The notes beneath the pieces are model-generated. The model saw only the letters and a program-made list of their open reading frames with translations. It was not told the origin of the DNA and made no database searches. A stretch of DNA of 64,000 nt from Rhodococcus rhodochrous (GTDB lineage Bacteria > Actinomycetota > Actinomycetes > Mycobacteriales > Mycobacteriaceae), in the NCBI RefSeq assembly GCF_900187265.1, contig NZ_LT906450.1, positions 3,897,444 through 3,961,443 on the forward strand, in the 5' to 3' direction. This document shows, piece by piece, positions 17,475 to 30,326 of the stretch (within the stretch, counting starts at the first letter, position 1; every line of letters begins with the position of its first letter). The translations under genes and the position numbers were made by a program.

Positions 17475-19151
17475 TCAGTGACGCAGCGAGGCGAGCAGCG
17501 GAAGCCGGCGTCGGCGACGACCGAGTTCGACGAGGGTCTCGCGATCGGTGATCTTGACGCGGGGCCGGCCCTGGGCCCGTCCGGCGCGACGTTCGACGGC
17601 GTCGATGGTCTTCCAGCCGTCCAGGTCCACCCGATCGGGCCGGCGCTGTCCGAGCAACCGGTTCAGCGCACGACGGTCGCCGCGGGGATCGGCGAGCGCA
17701 CCGGAGTCGAAGTCTGCCAGCAGCGCGGCGACGGTCTCCTTCGCGCACCCCTTGTTGGTACCGATGACGCCGCTCGGCCCGCGCTTGGCCCAGCCGGTGA
17801 CGTAGACGCCGGCGTCCACACGACCACCGGTGTTGGGAACGACCCCGCGGACGTCGTCGAAGGGCACACCCGGCAGCGGAACGCCGCGATAGCCGATCGA
17901 CCGGAGCACGAGCGTGGCAGGCAGGTCCTCGAACCGGCCGGTGGGACGGGCGGTGAGGCGGCCACCGTCGTCGACGAGTTCGGTGCGTTCGACCCGCACG
18001 CCGGTCACGTGGTCGTCGCCGAGCAGTTCGCTCGGCGCGGCGAGATACCGGAAGACGATGCGGCGGTGCCCGGGACGGACGGGCCGTTCGGCGTACTCGC
18101 GGGCGAGACGGACACGCAGCGCGGTCGCCGCGTCCTCCTCCACGGCCCGGGCGCTCGCCGGATCGAGTTCGAGGTCCGCGTCGTCGACGACGATATCCAC
18201 CCCGGTGAGGTCGCCGAGGGCGAGGAACTCCGGGTTGCTGTACGCGGCCTGGGCCGGGCCGCGCCGGCCGAGCAGGACGACCTCCCGGATGTTGCTCTCC
18301 CGCAGTGCCCTCAGAGCGTGGTCGGCGATGTCGGTGCGCGCGAGTTCGTCGACGTCCATGGTGAGGATCCGTGCGACGTCGAGGGCGACGTTGCCGTTGC
18401 CGACGATGACGGCGCGTTCGCCGGACAGATCGAAGGTGCGGTCGGCGTAGTCGGGGTGGCCGTTGTACCAGGCGACGAACTCGGTGGCGGCGTGGCTGCC
18501 GGGCAGATCCTCGCCCGCAATCCCGAGGCGGCGGTCGGACGACGCACCGGTCGCGTAGATCACGGCGTGGTGGTGTTCGAGCAGTTCGGCGTGAGTGATG
18601 TCGCGACCGACCTCGGTGGCGAGGTGCAGGGCGAACTCCTCACGCCGGAACGACCATTCGAACGATTCCGTGACCGCCTTGGTCCCCGGATGGTCAGGAG
18701 CGACACCGGCGCGCACGAGGCCGAAGGGAGTCGGGAGCCGATCGAACATCTCGACCTCGACGTCGGAGCGTTCGAGGAGTTCCTGGGCGGCGTAGCAGGC
18801 CGCGGGGCCGGCGCCGACGATCGCGACCCGCAGCGTTCCGCGATCACGCGGAGGCGCCGGGGTGGGCACGAGGGGCTGCCACCCCTCCGGCGCCGGGTGG
18901 TCCTCGTACCAGGCCGCGTTGATCTCGGCGAACCGCTTCTGGGAGGGGTCGAGCTTGTCGTCGGGCAGGATCGCCTCGACCGGGCACGCATCGGCGCAGG
19001 CGCCGCAGTCGATGCAGGTCTTCGGATCGATGTGCAACATCTCGGCGGTGGCGAATCCGGGCTCGTCCGGCGAGGGGTGGATGCAGTTCACAGGGCAGAC
19101 CGCGACGCAGCTCGCGTCGTTGCAGCAGGTCTGGGTGATCACATAGGCCAT
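17475..19151 (-). CDS. fprB: ferredoxin fused to NADP-dependent ferredoxin reductase (FprB type)
   Basis: A 558-residue fusion. Residues 1-60 form a seven-iron-type ferredoxin with cysteines at 10, 15, 19, 23 and 46, 49, 52, 56. From about 107 there is an adrenodoxin-reductase-like flavoprotein: FAD motif VAIVGAGPAACYA (109-121) and NADP motif VIVGNGNVALDVA (248-260), ending with GTNKGCAKETV. This is the architecture of mycobacterial FprB (Rv0886). It would shuttle electrons between NADPH and ferredoxins or P450s in the cytosol. The frame is open to 19460, but the ATG at 19151 begins the ferredoxin domain exactly. It is divergent from the interrupted thioesterase gene. Confidence 0.93.
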   Translation of the reverse strand: MAYVITQTCCNDASCVAVCPVNCIHPSPDEPGFATAEMLHIDPKTCIDCGACADACPVEAILPDDKLDPSQKRFAEINAAWYEDHPAPEGWQPLVPTPAPPRDRGTLRVAIVGAGPAACYAAQELLERSDVEVEMFDRLPTPFGLVRAGVAPDHPGTKAVTESFEWSFRREEFALHLATEVGRDITHAELLEHHHAVIYATGASSDRRLGIAGEDLPGSHAATEFVAWYNGHPDYADRTFDLSGERAVIVGNGNVALDVARILTMDVDELARTDIADHALRALRESNIREVVLLGRRGPAQAAYSNPEFLALGDLTGVDIVVDDADLELDPASARAVEEDAATALRVRLAREYAERPVRPGHRRIVFRYLAAPSELLGDDHVTGVRVERTELVDDGGRLTARPTGRFEDLPATLVLRSIGYRGVPLPGVPFDDVRGVVPNTGGRVDAGVYVTGWAKRGPSGVIGTNKGCAKETVAALLADFDSGALADPRGDRRALNRLLGQRRPDRVDLDGWKTIDAVERRAGRAQGRPRVKITDRETLVELGRRRRRLPLLASLRH

Positions 19152-19317
19152 GGGAAGGGTCCTCGGCAGCCGGGCGGAGCGTCCGCGAATTTCATGTAAC
19201 GGTCCGTAACAGTTAACTCGACTGTAGCGGCAGTCACCGCGGGTTCGCAAGAGAACCTGCGACCACCCACCGAAGCTGCGAGAATCGCACGATCGGACAT
19301 CCGACCCGGGGGGACAC

Positions 19318-20130
19318 ATGGCCACGTCGACGCCGAGCACCGATCTGCCTCGGACGCGACCGCTGACGGAACTGCCCGAGGAAGCGGATCCCTTCTCCAC
19401 CGAGCGCACCGTCCGCACCGGCGACGTCGACACGGGCAAGCGACTGCGACTCGACGGCATCGCCCGCTATCTCCAGGACATCGGCACCGACAACCTCGCC
19501 GCCGTCGGCGCATCCGAGACCGACCCGCTCTGGATCGTCCGGCGCACGATCGTCGACGTGCACCGCCCCGCCGAGTACGGCCGCACGCTCCGGTTGCGGC
19601 GCTGGTGCGATGCCCTGTCGACACGGTGAGCGAACGTGCGGGTCCGCCTCGACGACCCCGACGACGCCCCGGACGGCCCGCTGATCGAGACCGCGGCGTT
19701 CTGGATCGACATCGGCCCCACCACCGGCGCTCCCACCCGCATCAGCGACGGCCTGTTCGAGCACATGGCCCGCTACGCGCACGACACACGCCTGAAGTGG
19801 ACGGCGTGGCTGCCCGGTCGCGCACCCGACGAGGTCGACGACGAACGGGTCTTCCCTCTGCGCGCCACCGATCTCGACCCGTTCGGGCACGTCAACAATG
19901 CCGTCTACTGGCACGGCCTCGAGGAACTCCTACCCCTCCGACCGGACGTCCCGGACGCGCCGTACCGGGCGGTGATCGAACACCTGCGCCCCGTCGCCGC
20001 CGGCGAGACCCTCACACTGCGGACGACCCTGCGAGAGGACGGACTGACGGTCTGGTTCACGGTCGAGGATCACACTCGCGCGGTCGCGTGGATCGGCCGG
20101 AAACCGGACGCTCTACGGTGGACCCCATGA
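19318..20130 (+). pseudogene. acyl-ACP thioesterase interrupted by one in-frame TGA
   Basis: Two open stretches in the same frame (103 codons from 19318, then from codon 105 to 20130) together make a normal 270-residue acyl-ACP thioesterase of the FatA-like family (PF01643) with two hotdog domains: FSTERTVRTGDVDTGKRLR in the first, RATDLDPFGHVNNAVYWHG in the second. They are split only by TGA at 19627-19629, in LSTR*ANVRVRLDD, where relatives have a tryptophan (TGG), so one G-to-A change explains it. Downstream sequence is well conserved, meaning the lesion is recent, is read through, or is a sequencing error. A GTG at 19636 could restart the second domain. The stop of the second part overlaps the sixA-like start by four bases (ATGA). 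Confidence 0.85.
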
Positions 20131-20618
20131 CCCGTACCCTGATCTTGCTGCGCCACGGCAAGTCCGCGTACCCGGACGACGTGGACGATCACGAGCGTCC
20201 CCTCTCCCCCCGCGGACGCCGCGAGGCCGGACTCGCCGGTCGCTGGATCCGGGCGAACCTGCCCGAGGTGGACGCCGTTCTGTGCTCCACCGCGACCCGG
20301 ACGCGCAAGACACTCGCCGAGGCCGCCGTGGAGGCTCCTGTCGAGTACCGCGACAGCCTGTACCACGCCGATCCGGAATCCCTGGTCGCCGAGATCCGGG
20401 GAACGGCCGACGACGTGCACACCCTGCTCGTCATCGGGCACGAGCCGACCCTCTCCGCGACCGTCCTCGGGCTCATCACGGATCACAGCACCGACGCCGC
20501 CCATCAGGTGGCCGAGAAGTTCCCCACCTCCGCGATCGCAGTCCTCACGGTGAGCGGATCGTGGTCCGAGCTGTCGCGGGGCACGGCCGAACTCGTGGAC
20601 TTCCACATCCCGCGCTGA
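20127..20618 (+). CDS. SixA-type phosphohistidine phosphatase
   Basis: A 163-residue protein of the histidine phosphatase superfamily, starting MTRTLILLRHGKSAYPDD. The RHG motif puts the nucleophile His at position 10, and IGHEPTLS provides the second catalytic His at 105. Length and the short insertion-free core match SixA, which removes phosphate from phosphohistidine in signalling proteins; the true substrate here is unknown. It is translationally coupled to the broken thioesterase gene by a four-base overlap, so the nonsense codon could lower its expression by polarity. It converges on rpoC with a shared hairpin between. Confidence 0.85.
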   Translation: MTRTLILLRHGKSAYPDDVDDHERPLSPRGRREAGLAGRWIRANLPEVDAVLCSTATRTRKTLAEAAVEAPVEYRDSLYHADPESLVAEIRGTADDVHTLLVIGHEPTLSATVLGLITDHSTDAAHQVAEKFPTSAIAVLTVSGSWSELSRGTAELVDFHIPR

Positions 20619-20691
20619 CCCACACCCCGCGCGGAACCGCTGCGAGACGCTCGCGGCGAAGCAACGACGGCGATCACCGTCGAGAACAAAT

Positions 20692-20735
20692 GACGAAGGC
20701 CCCGCCCCCGAAGAGAAGAGGGCGGGACCTTCGTC
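20692..20735. terminator. terminator of rpoBC, shared with the convergent sixA gene
   Basis: Arms of 16 bp (20692-20707 and 20720-20735, one mismatch) close a 12-nt loop. It lies 18 nt after the rpoC stop and 73 nt after the sixA-like stop. GC-rich, with no long T-tract. Confidence 0.8.
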
Positions 20736-20753
20736 GTCTACTACGGCAGCGAA

Positions 20754-24725
<3,972 letters not shown>

Positions 24726-24786
24726 GTAACTTCCTTTCCCCTGTGCGGGTTGTATTGCTGCTAGTTGTCGCTATCGCTGCCGGGGC

Positions 24787-24832
24787 CCGATGCGGTACGC
24801 GCCCGGTGGTGTCGGGGTGCGTACCGCATCGG
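24787..24832 (-). promoter_or_regulatory. intercistronic hairpin between rpoB and rpoC
   Basis: Perfect 14-bp arms (CCGATGCGGTACGC at 24787-24800 and its complement at 24819-24832) with an 18-nt loop. It starts 8 nt after the rpoB stop codon. No T-run follows, so it is more likely a processing, stabilising or partial-termination element than a full terminator, because rpoC has to be transcribed through it. Confidence 0.65.
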
Positions 24833-24840
24833 CTCGGCTC

Positions 24841-27800
24841 CTAGTTCGCGAGGTCGTCGACCGTGGCCGACTCGTTGCGGGAAAGGTTGATGCCCAGGTT
24901 GGCGGCCGCCCGCTCGAGGTCCTCGTCGTCGCCGTCGGCCATCGCGATGGCCGCGCCGTCGCTGGAGAGGACCTCCACGTTCAGGCACAGCGACTGGAGT
25001 TCCTTGAGGAGCACCTTGAACGACTCGGGGATACCCGGCTCGGGGATGTTCTCGCCCTTGACGATCGCCTCGTAGACCTTGACGCGACCGACAACGTCGT
25101 CGGACTTGATCGTGAGCAGTTCCTGGAGGGTGTAGGCGGCGCCGTAGGCCTGCATCGCCCAGCACTCCATCTCACCGAAGCGCTGACCACCGAACTGCGC
25201 CTTACCACCGAGCGGCTGCTGCGTGATCATCGAGTACGGACCGGTCGAACGCGCGTGGATCTTGTCGTCGACCAGGTGGTGCAGCTTGATGATGTACATG
25301 TAGCCGACCGACACCGGGTACGGGAACGGCTCGCCGGAGCGACCGTCGAACAGCGTCGCCTTGCCGTCGGGGCCGACCATGACCTCACCGTCGCGGTTCG
25401 GCAGCGTCGAGGACAGCAGACCCGTCAGCTCCTCCTCGCGGGCACCGTCGAACACCGGCGTGGCGATGTTGGTGTCGGGCTCGGCGGCGAGCATCTCCTC
25501 GGAGAGGTTCTGCGCCCACTCGGGACGGCTGCCGTCGTCGGCCACCTGGATCTGCCAGCCGGCCTTGCCGACCCAGCCCAGGTGCGTCTCGAGGACCTGG
25601 CCGATATTCATACGACGCGGAACACCGTGGGTGTTCAGGATGATGTCGACCGGGGTGCCGTCGGGCAGGAACGGCATGTCCTCCTGCGGGAGGATCTTGC
25701 CGATGACGCCCTTGTTGCCGTGGCGGCCGGCGAGCTTGTCGCCGTCCTGGATCTTGCGCTTCTGCGCCACGTACACGCGGACGAGCTCGTTGACGCCCGG
25801 AGGCAGATCGTCGTCGTCCTCGCGCGAGAACACGCGAACACCGATGACCTTGCCGTTCTCACCGTGGGGCACCTTGAGCGAGGTGTCGCGGACCTCGCGC
25901 GCCTTCTCACCGAAGATCGCGCGGAGCAGGCGCTCCTCGGGGGTCAGCTCGGTCTCGCCCTTCGGCGTGACCTTGCCGACGAGGATGTCGCCGTCGCGGA
26001 CCTCGGCACCGATGCGGACGATGCCACGCTCGTCGAGGTCGGCGAGGACCTCGTCGGAGACGTTCGGGATGTCGCGGGTGATCTCCTCGGCACCGAGCTT
26101 GGTGTCGCGGGCGTCGATCTCGTGCTCCTCGATGTGGATCGAGGTGAGCACGTCCTCCTCCACGAGGCGCTGCGACAGGATGATCGCGTCCTCGTAGTTG
26201 TGGCCCTCCCACGGCATGATCGCCACGAGCAGGTTCTTGCCGAGCGCCATCTCACCGTTCTCGGTGCAGGGGCCGTCGGCGAGGACCTGGCCGGACTCGA
26301 CGCGCTGTCCCTCGTCCACGATCGGACGCTGGTTCGAGCAGGTGCCCTGGTTCGAACGGTCGAACTTGCGCAGACGGTAGGTCTTGCGGGTTCCGTCGTC
26401 GGCCATGACGGTGATGAAGTCGGCGGAGACCTCTTCGATCACGCCGCTCTTCTCGGTGACGATGACGTCGCCGGCGTCGACGGCGGCACGCAGCTCCATG
26501 CCGGTACCGACGATCGGCGACTCGCTGCGCACCAGCGGGACGGCCTGACGCTGCATGTTCGCGCCCATGAGGGCACGGTTGGCGTCGTCGTGCTCGAGGA
26601 ACGGGATCATCGCGGTCGCGACCGACACCATCTGGCGCGGCGAGACGTCCATGTACTCGACCTGGTCGGCAGCGACGTACTCGATCTCCGCGCCCTTCTT
26701 ACGGACGAGGACACGCTCGTCCGAGAAGCGGCTGTCGGAGCCGATCGGCGAGTTGGCCTGCGCGATGAGGTAGCGGTCCTCCTCGTCGGCCGTGAGGTAC
26801 TCGACCTCGTCGGTGACGACACCGTCGACGACCTTGCGGTAGGGCGTCTCGATGAAGCCGAACGGGTTGACCCGCGCGTACACCGACAGCGAACCGATCA
26901 GGCCGATGTTCGGGCCTTCCGGGGTCTCGATCGGGCACATGCGGCCGTAGTGCGACGGGTGGACGTCGCGGACCTCGAGGCCGGCGCGCTCACGCGACAG
27001 ACCGCCGGGGCCCAGCGCCGACAGACGACGCTTGTGCGTCAGGCCCGACAGCGGGTTGTTCTGGTCCATGAACTGCGACAGCTGGGAGGTTCCGAAGAAC
27101 TCCTTGATCGCGGCCACGACCGGACGGATGTTGATCAGGGTCTGCGGCGTGATCGCCTCGACGTCCTGGGTGGTCATGCGCTCACGGACCACGCGCTCCA
27201 TGCGGGACAGGCCCACGCGGATCTGGTTCTGGATGAGCTCACCGACCGTGCGCAGACGACGGTTGCCGAAGTGGTCGATGTCGTCGACCTCGACGGGAAC
27301 CTCGACGCCGCCGGGGACGGTCATCTTGTTCTCGCCCGCGTGCAGACGCACGAGGTACTCGATCGTGGCGACGATGTCTTCCTCGGTGAGGGTGGACGCC
27401 TCGATCGGCTGACCCGTGTTCAGGCCGAGCTTCTTGTTGATCTTGTAACGACCCACGCGCGCCAGGTCGTAGCGCTTGTCCTTGAAGAAGAGGTTCTCCA
27501 GCAGGGTCTGCGCGCTCTCCTTGGTCGGCGGCTCGCCCGGACGGAGCTTGCGGTAGATGTCGAGGAGCGCCTCGTCGGTGCCCGCCGTGTTGTCCTTCTC
27601 GAGCGTCGACATCATGATCTCGGAGAACCCGAAACGCTCGACGATCTGCTCGGTGGACCATCCCAGCGCCTTGAGCAGCACGGTGACCGGCTGGCGGCGC
27701 TTGCGGTCGATACGCACACCGACGGTGTCGCGCTTGTCGACGTCGAACTCGAGCCAGGCACCGCGGCCCGGGATGACCTTGACGCTGTGCAGGTCCTTCT

Positions 27801-28329
27801 CGGTGCTCTTGTCGACGGTCTTGTCGAAGTACACGCCCGGCGAACGGACGAGCTGGGACACCACGACACGCTCGGTGCCGTTGATGATGAAGGTGCCCTT
27901 GTCGGTCATCATCGGGAAGTCACCCATGAAGACCGTCTGGCTCTTGATCTCGCCGGTGTTGTTGTTGATGAACTCGGCAGTGACGAACAGCGGAGCCGCG
28001 TACGTCATGTCCTTGTCCTTGCACTCCTCGACGGAGGCCTTGACCTCGTCGAAACGAGGATCGGAGAAGGACAGGGACATCGAACCCGAGAAGTCCTCGA
28101 TCGGCGAGAGCTCGTCGAGGATCTCCTCCAGGCCACCGACGACGTGACCGTCGCCGCGCTCGGCAGCCTTCGCGCGCCAGCGCTCCGAGCCGATCAACCA
28201 TTCGAAGGAATCGGTCTGTAGATCGAGGAGCCCGGGAACTTCGAGGGGTTCGCGAATCTTCGCGAACGACACCCTCGTCGGGGCTCCGGGGATTCCGGCT
28301 ACTGCCTTGGTCTGGCTAGAGACTGCCAA
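24841..28329 (-). CDS. rpoB: DNA-directed RNA polymerase subunit beta
   Basis: The beta subunit, 1162 residues from the TTG at 28329 ([23 protein letters not shown]) or 1168 from the GTG at 28347. I prefer the TTG because GAAGGA lies 6 nt upstream and mycobacterial rpoB also starts at a TTG. The rifampicin region reads [16 protein letters not shown] then [15 protein letters not shown], wild type at the Asp, His and Ser positions (516, 526, 531 in E. coli numbering), which predicts rifampicin sensitivity. A sigma-70-type promoter lies about 190 bp upstream, so rpoBC has its own promoter after the mce operon. Confidence 0.99.
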   Translation of the reverse strand: MAVSSQTKAVAGIPGAPTRVSFAKIREPLEVPGLLDLQTDSFEWLIGSERWRAKAAERGDGHVVGGLEEILDELSPIEDFSGSMSLSFSDPRFDEVKASVEECKDKDMTYAAPLFVTAEFINNNTGEIKSQTVFMGDFPMMTDKGTFIINGTERVVVSQLVRSPGVYFDKTVDKSTEKDLHSVKVIPGRGAWLEFDVDKRDTVGVRIDRKRRQPVTVLLKALGWSTEQIVERFGFSEIMMSTLEKDNTAGTDEALLDIYRKLRPGEPPTKESAQTLLENLFFKDKRYDLARVGRYKINKKLGLNTGQPIEASTLTEEDIVATIEYLVRLHAGENKMTVPGGVEVPVEVDDIDHFGNRRLRTVGELIQNQIRVGLSRMERVVRERMTTQDVEAITPQTLINIRPVVAAIKEFFGTSQLSQFMDQNNPLSGLTHKRRLSALGPGGLSRERAGLEVRDVHPSHYGRMCPIETPEGPNIGLIGSLSVYARVNPFGFIETPYRKVVDGVVTDEVEYLTADEEDRYLIAQANSPIGSDSRFSDERVLVRKKGAEIEYVAADQVEYMDVSPRQMVSVATAMIPFLEHDDANRALMGANMQRQAVPLVRSESPIVGTGMELRAAVDAGDVIVTEKSGVIEEVSADFITVMADDGTRKTYRLRKFDRSNQGTCSNQRPIVDEGQRVESGQVLADGPCTENGEMALGKNLLVAIMPWEGHNYEDAIILSQRLVEEDVLTSIHIEEHEIDARDTKLGAEEITRDIPNVSDEVLADLDERGIVRIGAEVRDGDILVGKVTPKGETELTPEERLLRAIFGEKAREVRDTSLKVPHGENGKVIGVRVFSREDDDDLPPGVNELVRVYVAQKRKIQDGDKLAGRHGNKGVIGKILPQEDMPFLPDGTPVDIILNTHGVPRRMNIGQVLETHLGWVGKAGWQIQVADDGSRPEWAQNLSEEMLAAEPDTNIATPVFDGAREEELTGLLSSTLPNRDGEVMVGPDGKATLFDGRSGEPFPYPVSVGYMYIIKLHHLVDDKIHARSTGPYSMITQQPLGGKAQFGGQRFGEMECWAMQAYGAAYTLQELLTIKSDDVVGRVKVYEAIVKGENIPEPGIPESFKVLLKELQSLCLNVEVLSSDGAAIAMADGDDEDLERAAANLGINLSRNESATVDDLAN

Positions 28330-28527
28330 GATGCGTCCTTCCAGCACCTCACGCGGGCCGCTCCAACCGGTGCGACCGCCGCTGTACCTGCTTCTTCATG
28401 TGGGGCGTTTTCGCTGGTCGCAACCCGAACGAGAACCCCACCGACGCACCGAAACGGTCTCGCCCGAAAGGGCGGATTCCGACTCGACGATCAGAAGGTG
28501 AACAGGAGGCAGCCAGCGCAAAGAACT

Positions 28528-28556
28528 AACCTACACCAAAGTAGGCAAAATGTCCA
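28528..28556 (-). promoter_or_regulatory. sigma-70-type promoter of rpoBC
   Basis: Reading leftward: -35 TGGACA (28556-28551), a 17-nt spacer and -10 TAGGTT (28533-28528). Five of six bases match the -35 consensus and the -10 fits TANNNT. Transcription would start near 28521, about 190 nt before the rpoB start. Confidence 0.65.
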
Positions 28557-28704
28557 CAGGGGTGCCTCAAAGAAACCTGGCAAACGACCTCGAACGGCTC
28601 ACGATGAAGCCTTCAGTCGAACAGGCGTACCGATAGAGTGACCGCTCGCGTCGCCTGCGTCAAGACTGCGCGTCCGGAACGATCCGCGCGTCGCGGCCGC
28701 GGAC

Positions 28705-28721
28705 GCCCCCGGTGAGGGGGC
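28705..28721 (-). terminator. weak hairpin after the mce operon
   Basis: Six-bp GC arms (28705-28710 and 28716-28721) with a 5-nt loop, 16 nt downstream of the last mas stop codon. No T-tract; a weak or partial terminator at best. Confidence 0.3.
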
Positions 28722-28736
28722 GATCCGCAGCCGTCG

Positions 28737-29558
28737 TCACCGGTCGCGGATCTCCGAGACCAGCCATCGTCCGTCCGACTTCTCCATCCTCACCAGCAGC
28801 GGTGCGGCCGCGCTCCCCTGGGCGATCCCATCGCCGGTGGCGCTGACGTTGATGTAGGCGGCGACCTCGGCGCGGGTGTCGTCGAGCATCGTCGGGCCGA
28901 TGTGCTCGACCATCACCTCGGTGACCGTGCGGGTGTCGATCGCGGCCTTCTTTGTGACGTCCGCGGTCGAGTCGAACTCCTCGAGCCGCTCCGGGGTCAG
29001 CAACTCCCGGATCCGGCCGAAGTCCTCGTCGATGGTGCGGTAGTCGTAGCCGTGCATGGTCTCGATCGCGACCTTCGCGGCCTCGGTGACCTCCCGGGTC
29101 TCCGCGGTGTCGACCCACGCGACGTTCGAGACGTCGGCACCGGGACGGAAGGCTGCGACCGCGGCGATCACCGCGAGCACCACCGCCACCGCACCGACGA
29201 GAATCACCGGGCGCCACCCACCGGAGGCACGCGACCCGCCGGCCTCACCGGCGGGAGGCTCCGGTGGATCCCCGGGCTCGGTCGCAGTCTCCGCCGGGCT
29301 CGCTGCCGGGGACCCGGCCGTGTCGGCGGCCGCCGGCGCGGGCTTCTCCTGCTCGTTCTCCTGGGTCTCCGCCGGTCCGGTACTCCCCTGTTCGGGCGGC
29401 GTGATCGTCCGCTCCGTCCGGGACGGGCGTTCGTCCTGCGCCGGGGTCGGGCGTTCGTCCTCTGCAGGGGTCATCCGGGGCGGTCGGGACGTGCCGGCGA
29501 CCTTCGGCCGACGGCGCGGGGGCCCGCTGGGGCCGGTCTTCCGTCGCTGCGGGGGCAC
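28737..29558 (-). CDS. Mce-associated membrane protein (second mas)
   Basis: A 273-residue protein. The first 110 residues are a Pro/Glu-rich, probably disordered cytoplasmic tail, followed by one membrane helix (about 117-140, PVILVGAVAVVLAVIAAVAAF) and an extracytoplasmic domain of the SnoaL/NTF2-like Mas type (AETREVTEAAKVAIETMHGYDYRT ... DGRWLVSEIRD). Mas proteins stabilise Mce transporters in mycobacteria. The GTG at 29558 has AAGGAG eight bases upstream, which sets the start; the frame is open to 29696. It is the last gene of the operon, 31 bp after the first mas gene. Confidence 0.82.
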   Translation of the reverse strand: MPPQRRKTGPSGPPRRRPKVAGTSRPPRMTPAEDERPTPAQDERPSRTERTITPPEQGSTGPAETQENEQEKPAPAAADTAGSPAASPAETATEPGDPPEPPAGEAGGSRASGGWRPVILVGAVAVVLAVIAAVAAFRPGADVSNVAWVDTAETREVTEAAKVAIETMHGYDYRTIDEDFGRIRELLTPERLEEFDSTADVTKKAAIDTRTVTEVMVEHIGPTMLDDTRAEVAAYINVSATGDGIAQGSAAAPLLVRMEKSDGRWLVSEIRDR

Positions 29559-29589
29559 TACACGTTCTCCTTCGTCGACTTGCCGAACA

Positions 29590-30306
29590 TCATGGGCCCG
29601 CCTCGCCCTCGGGCGCGGGCGCCCCGGAATCGTCGGGCGCGGGCGCCCCGGAATCGTCGGGCGCGGGCTGCGCGCCGGGATCGGGAGCCGGAGCACCGGG
29701 GACCGGGCCCGACTCCATCTCGACGGAGGCGAGCGGCTCGATGGTCTCGGCCTTCCACACGTCGCCGTCCTTGCGCAGCGACACGAGCACCGGGACCTTG
29801 TTGGTCACGAAGTACTCGGGGGTCTGGGTGCGCACGGCGAGCACGACGAGCGCCTTACCCAGATCGTCGTCGGTGTTGAGTTCGGTGAGCGTTCCGAACA
29901 GCACCTCGGCCGACATGCTGGTGCCGGTCTCCGCGACCCGGGCCCGGATGTCCTCCTCGGTCGCCGCGAGATCGTTGCGCAGGGCGTCGCCGGTGATCGA
30001 CGACCGCATGTTCTCGATCGACAGGTCGACGTCGTTCGCGTCGACACTGTTCAGGTTGACGGCCGCCTGCATGGCTCCCGAGAGTGCGGCGTCGCGCGCC
30101 TCGGCGGCCGAACGGTCCACCAGGAGCGCACGCCCCCAGCCGTAGCCGAACCACACCGCCGCCGCGAGGGCGACGACGGCGAGCACCGAGACGACGGCGA
30201 GGGCCGCCCTGCGTGCCCCGCCCGATCCCCGGCCGTCCGCGGGCGAGTTGCCGTCGGCGGATGGGGGCGGGGTGGGCGGAGCGTCGGAGGAAATTGGTGC
30301 ACTCAC
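29590..30306 (-). CDS. Mce-associated membrane protein (first mas)
   Basis: A 238-residue protein with a short Pro-rich N-terminus, one membrane helix at about 34-58 and an outer Mas domain (RDAALSGAMQAAVNLNSVDAND ... DGDVWKAETIEPL). The C-terminus is a repeat tail, PAPDDSGA twice then PAPEGEAGP, encoded by a 24-nt tandem repeat, and is probably disordered. GTG start at 30306. It follows mceF by 20 bp and precedes the second mas gene, so it belongs to the same operon and probably supports assembly or stability of the Mce complex. Confidence 0.82.
   Translation of the reverse strand: MSAPISSDAPPTPPPSADGNSPADGRGSGGARRAALAVVSVLAVVALAAAVWFGYGWGRALLVDRSAAEARDAALSGAMQAAVNLNSVDANDVDLSIENMRSSITGDALRNDLAATEEDIRARVAETGTSMSAEVLFGTLTELNTDDDLGKALVVLAVRTQTPEYFVTNKVPVLVSLRKDGDVWKAETIEPLASVEMESGPVPGAPAPDPGAQPAPDDSGAPAPDDSGAPAPEGEAGP
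29611..29667 (-). repeat. 24-nt tandem repeat in the 3' end of a mas gene
   Basis: Two perfect 24-nt units (29611-29634, 29635-29658) and a 9-nt third, in frame, encoding an eight-residue Pro/Asp/Ser/Gly repeat at the C-terminus of the first mas gene. Confidence 0.9.
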
Positions 30307-30326
30307 TCCACAAACCTACTAACTGC

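Larger units (their letters stand above)
28330..28736. other. 407-bp noncoding region upstream of rpoB
   Basis: No gene is visible. The region holds the rpoB promoter at 28528-28556 and a 5' leader of about 190 nt. Close to the end of the mce operon a short hairpin (GCCCCC/GGGGGC, 28705-28721) could be a weak terminator for that operon, so some read-through into rpoB is possible. Confidence 0.6.
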
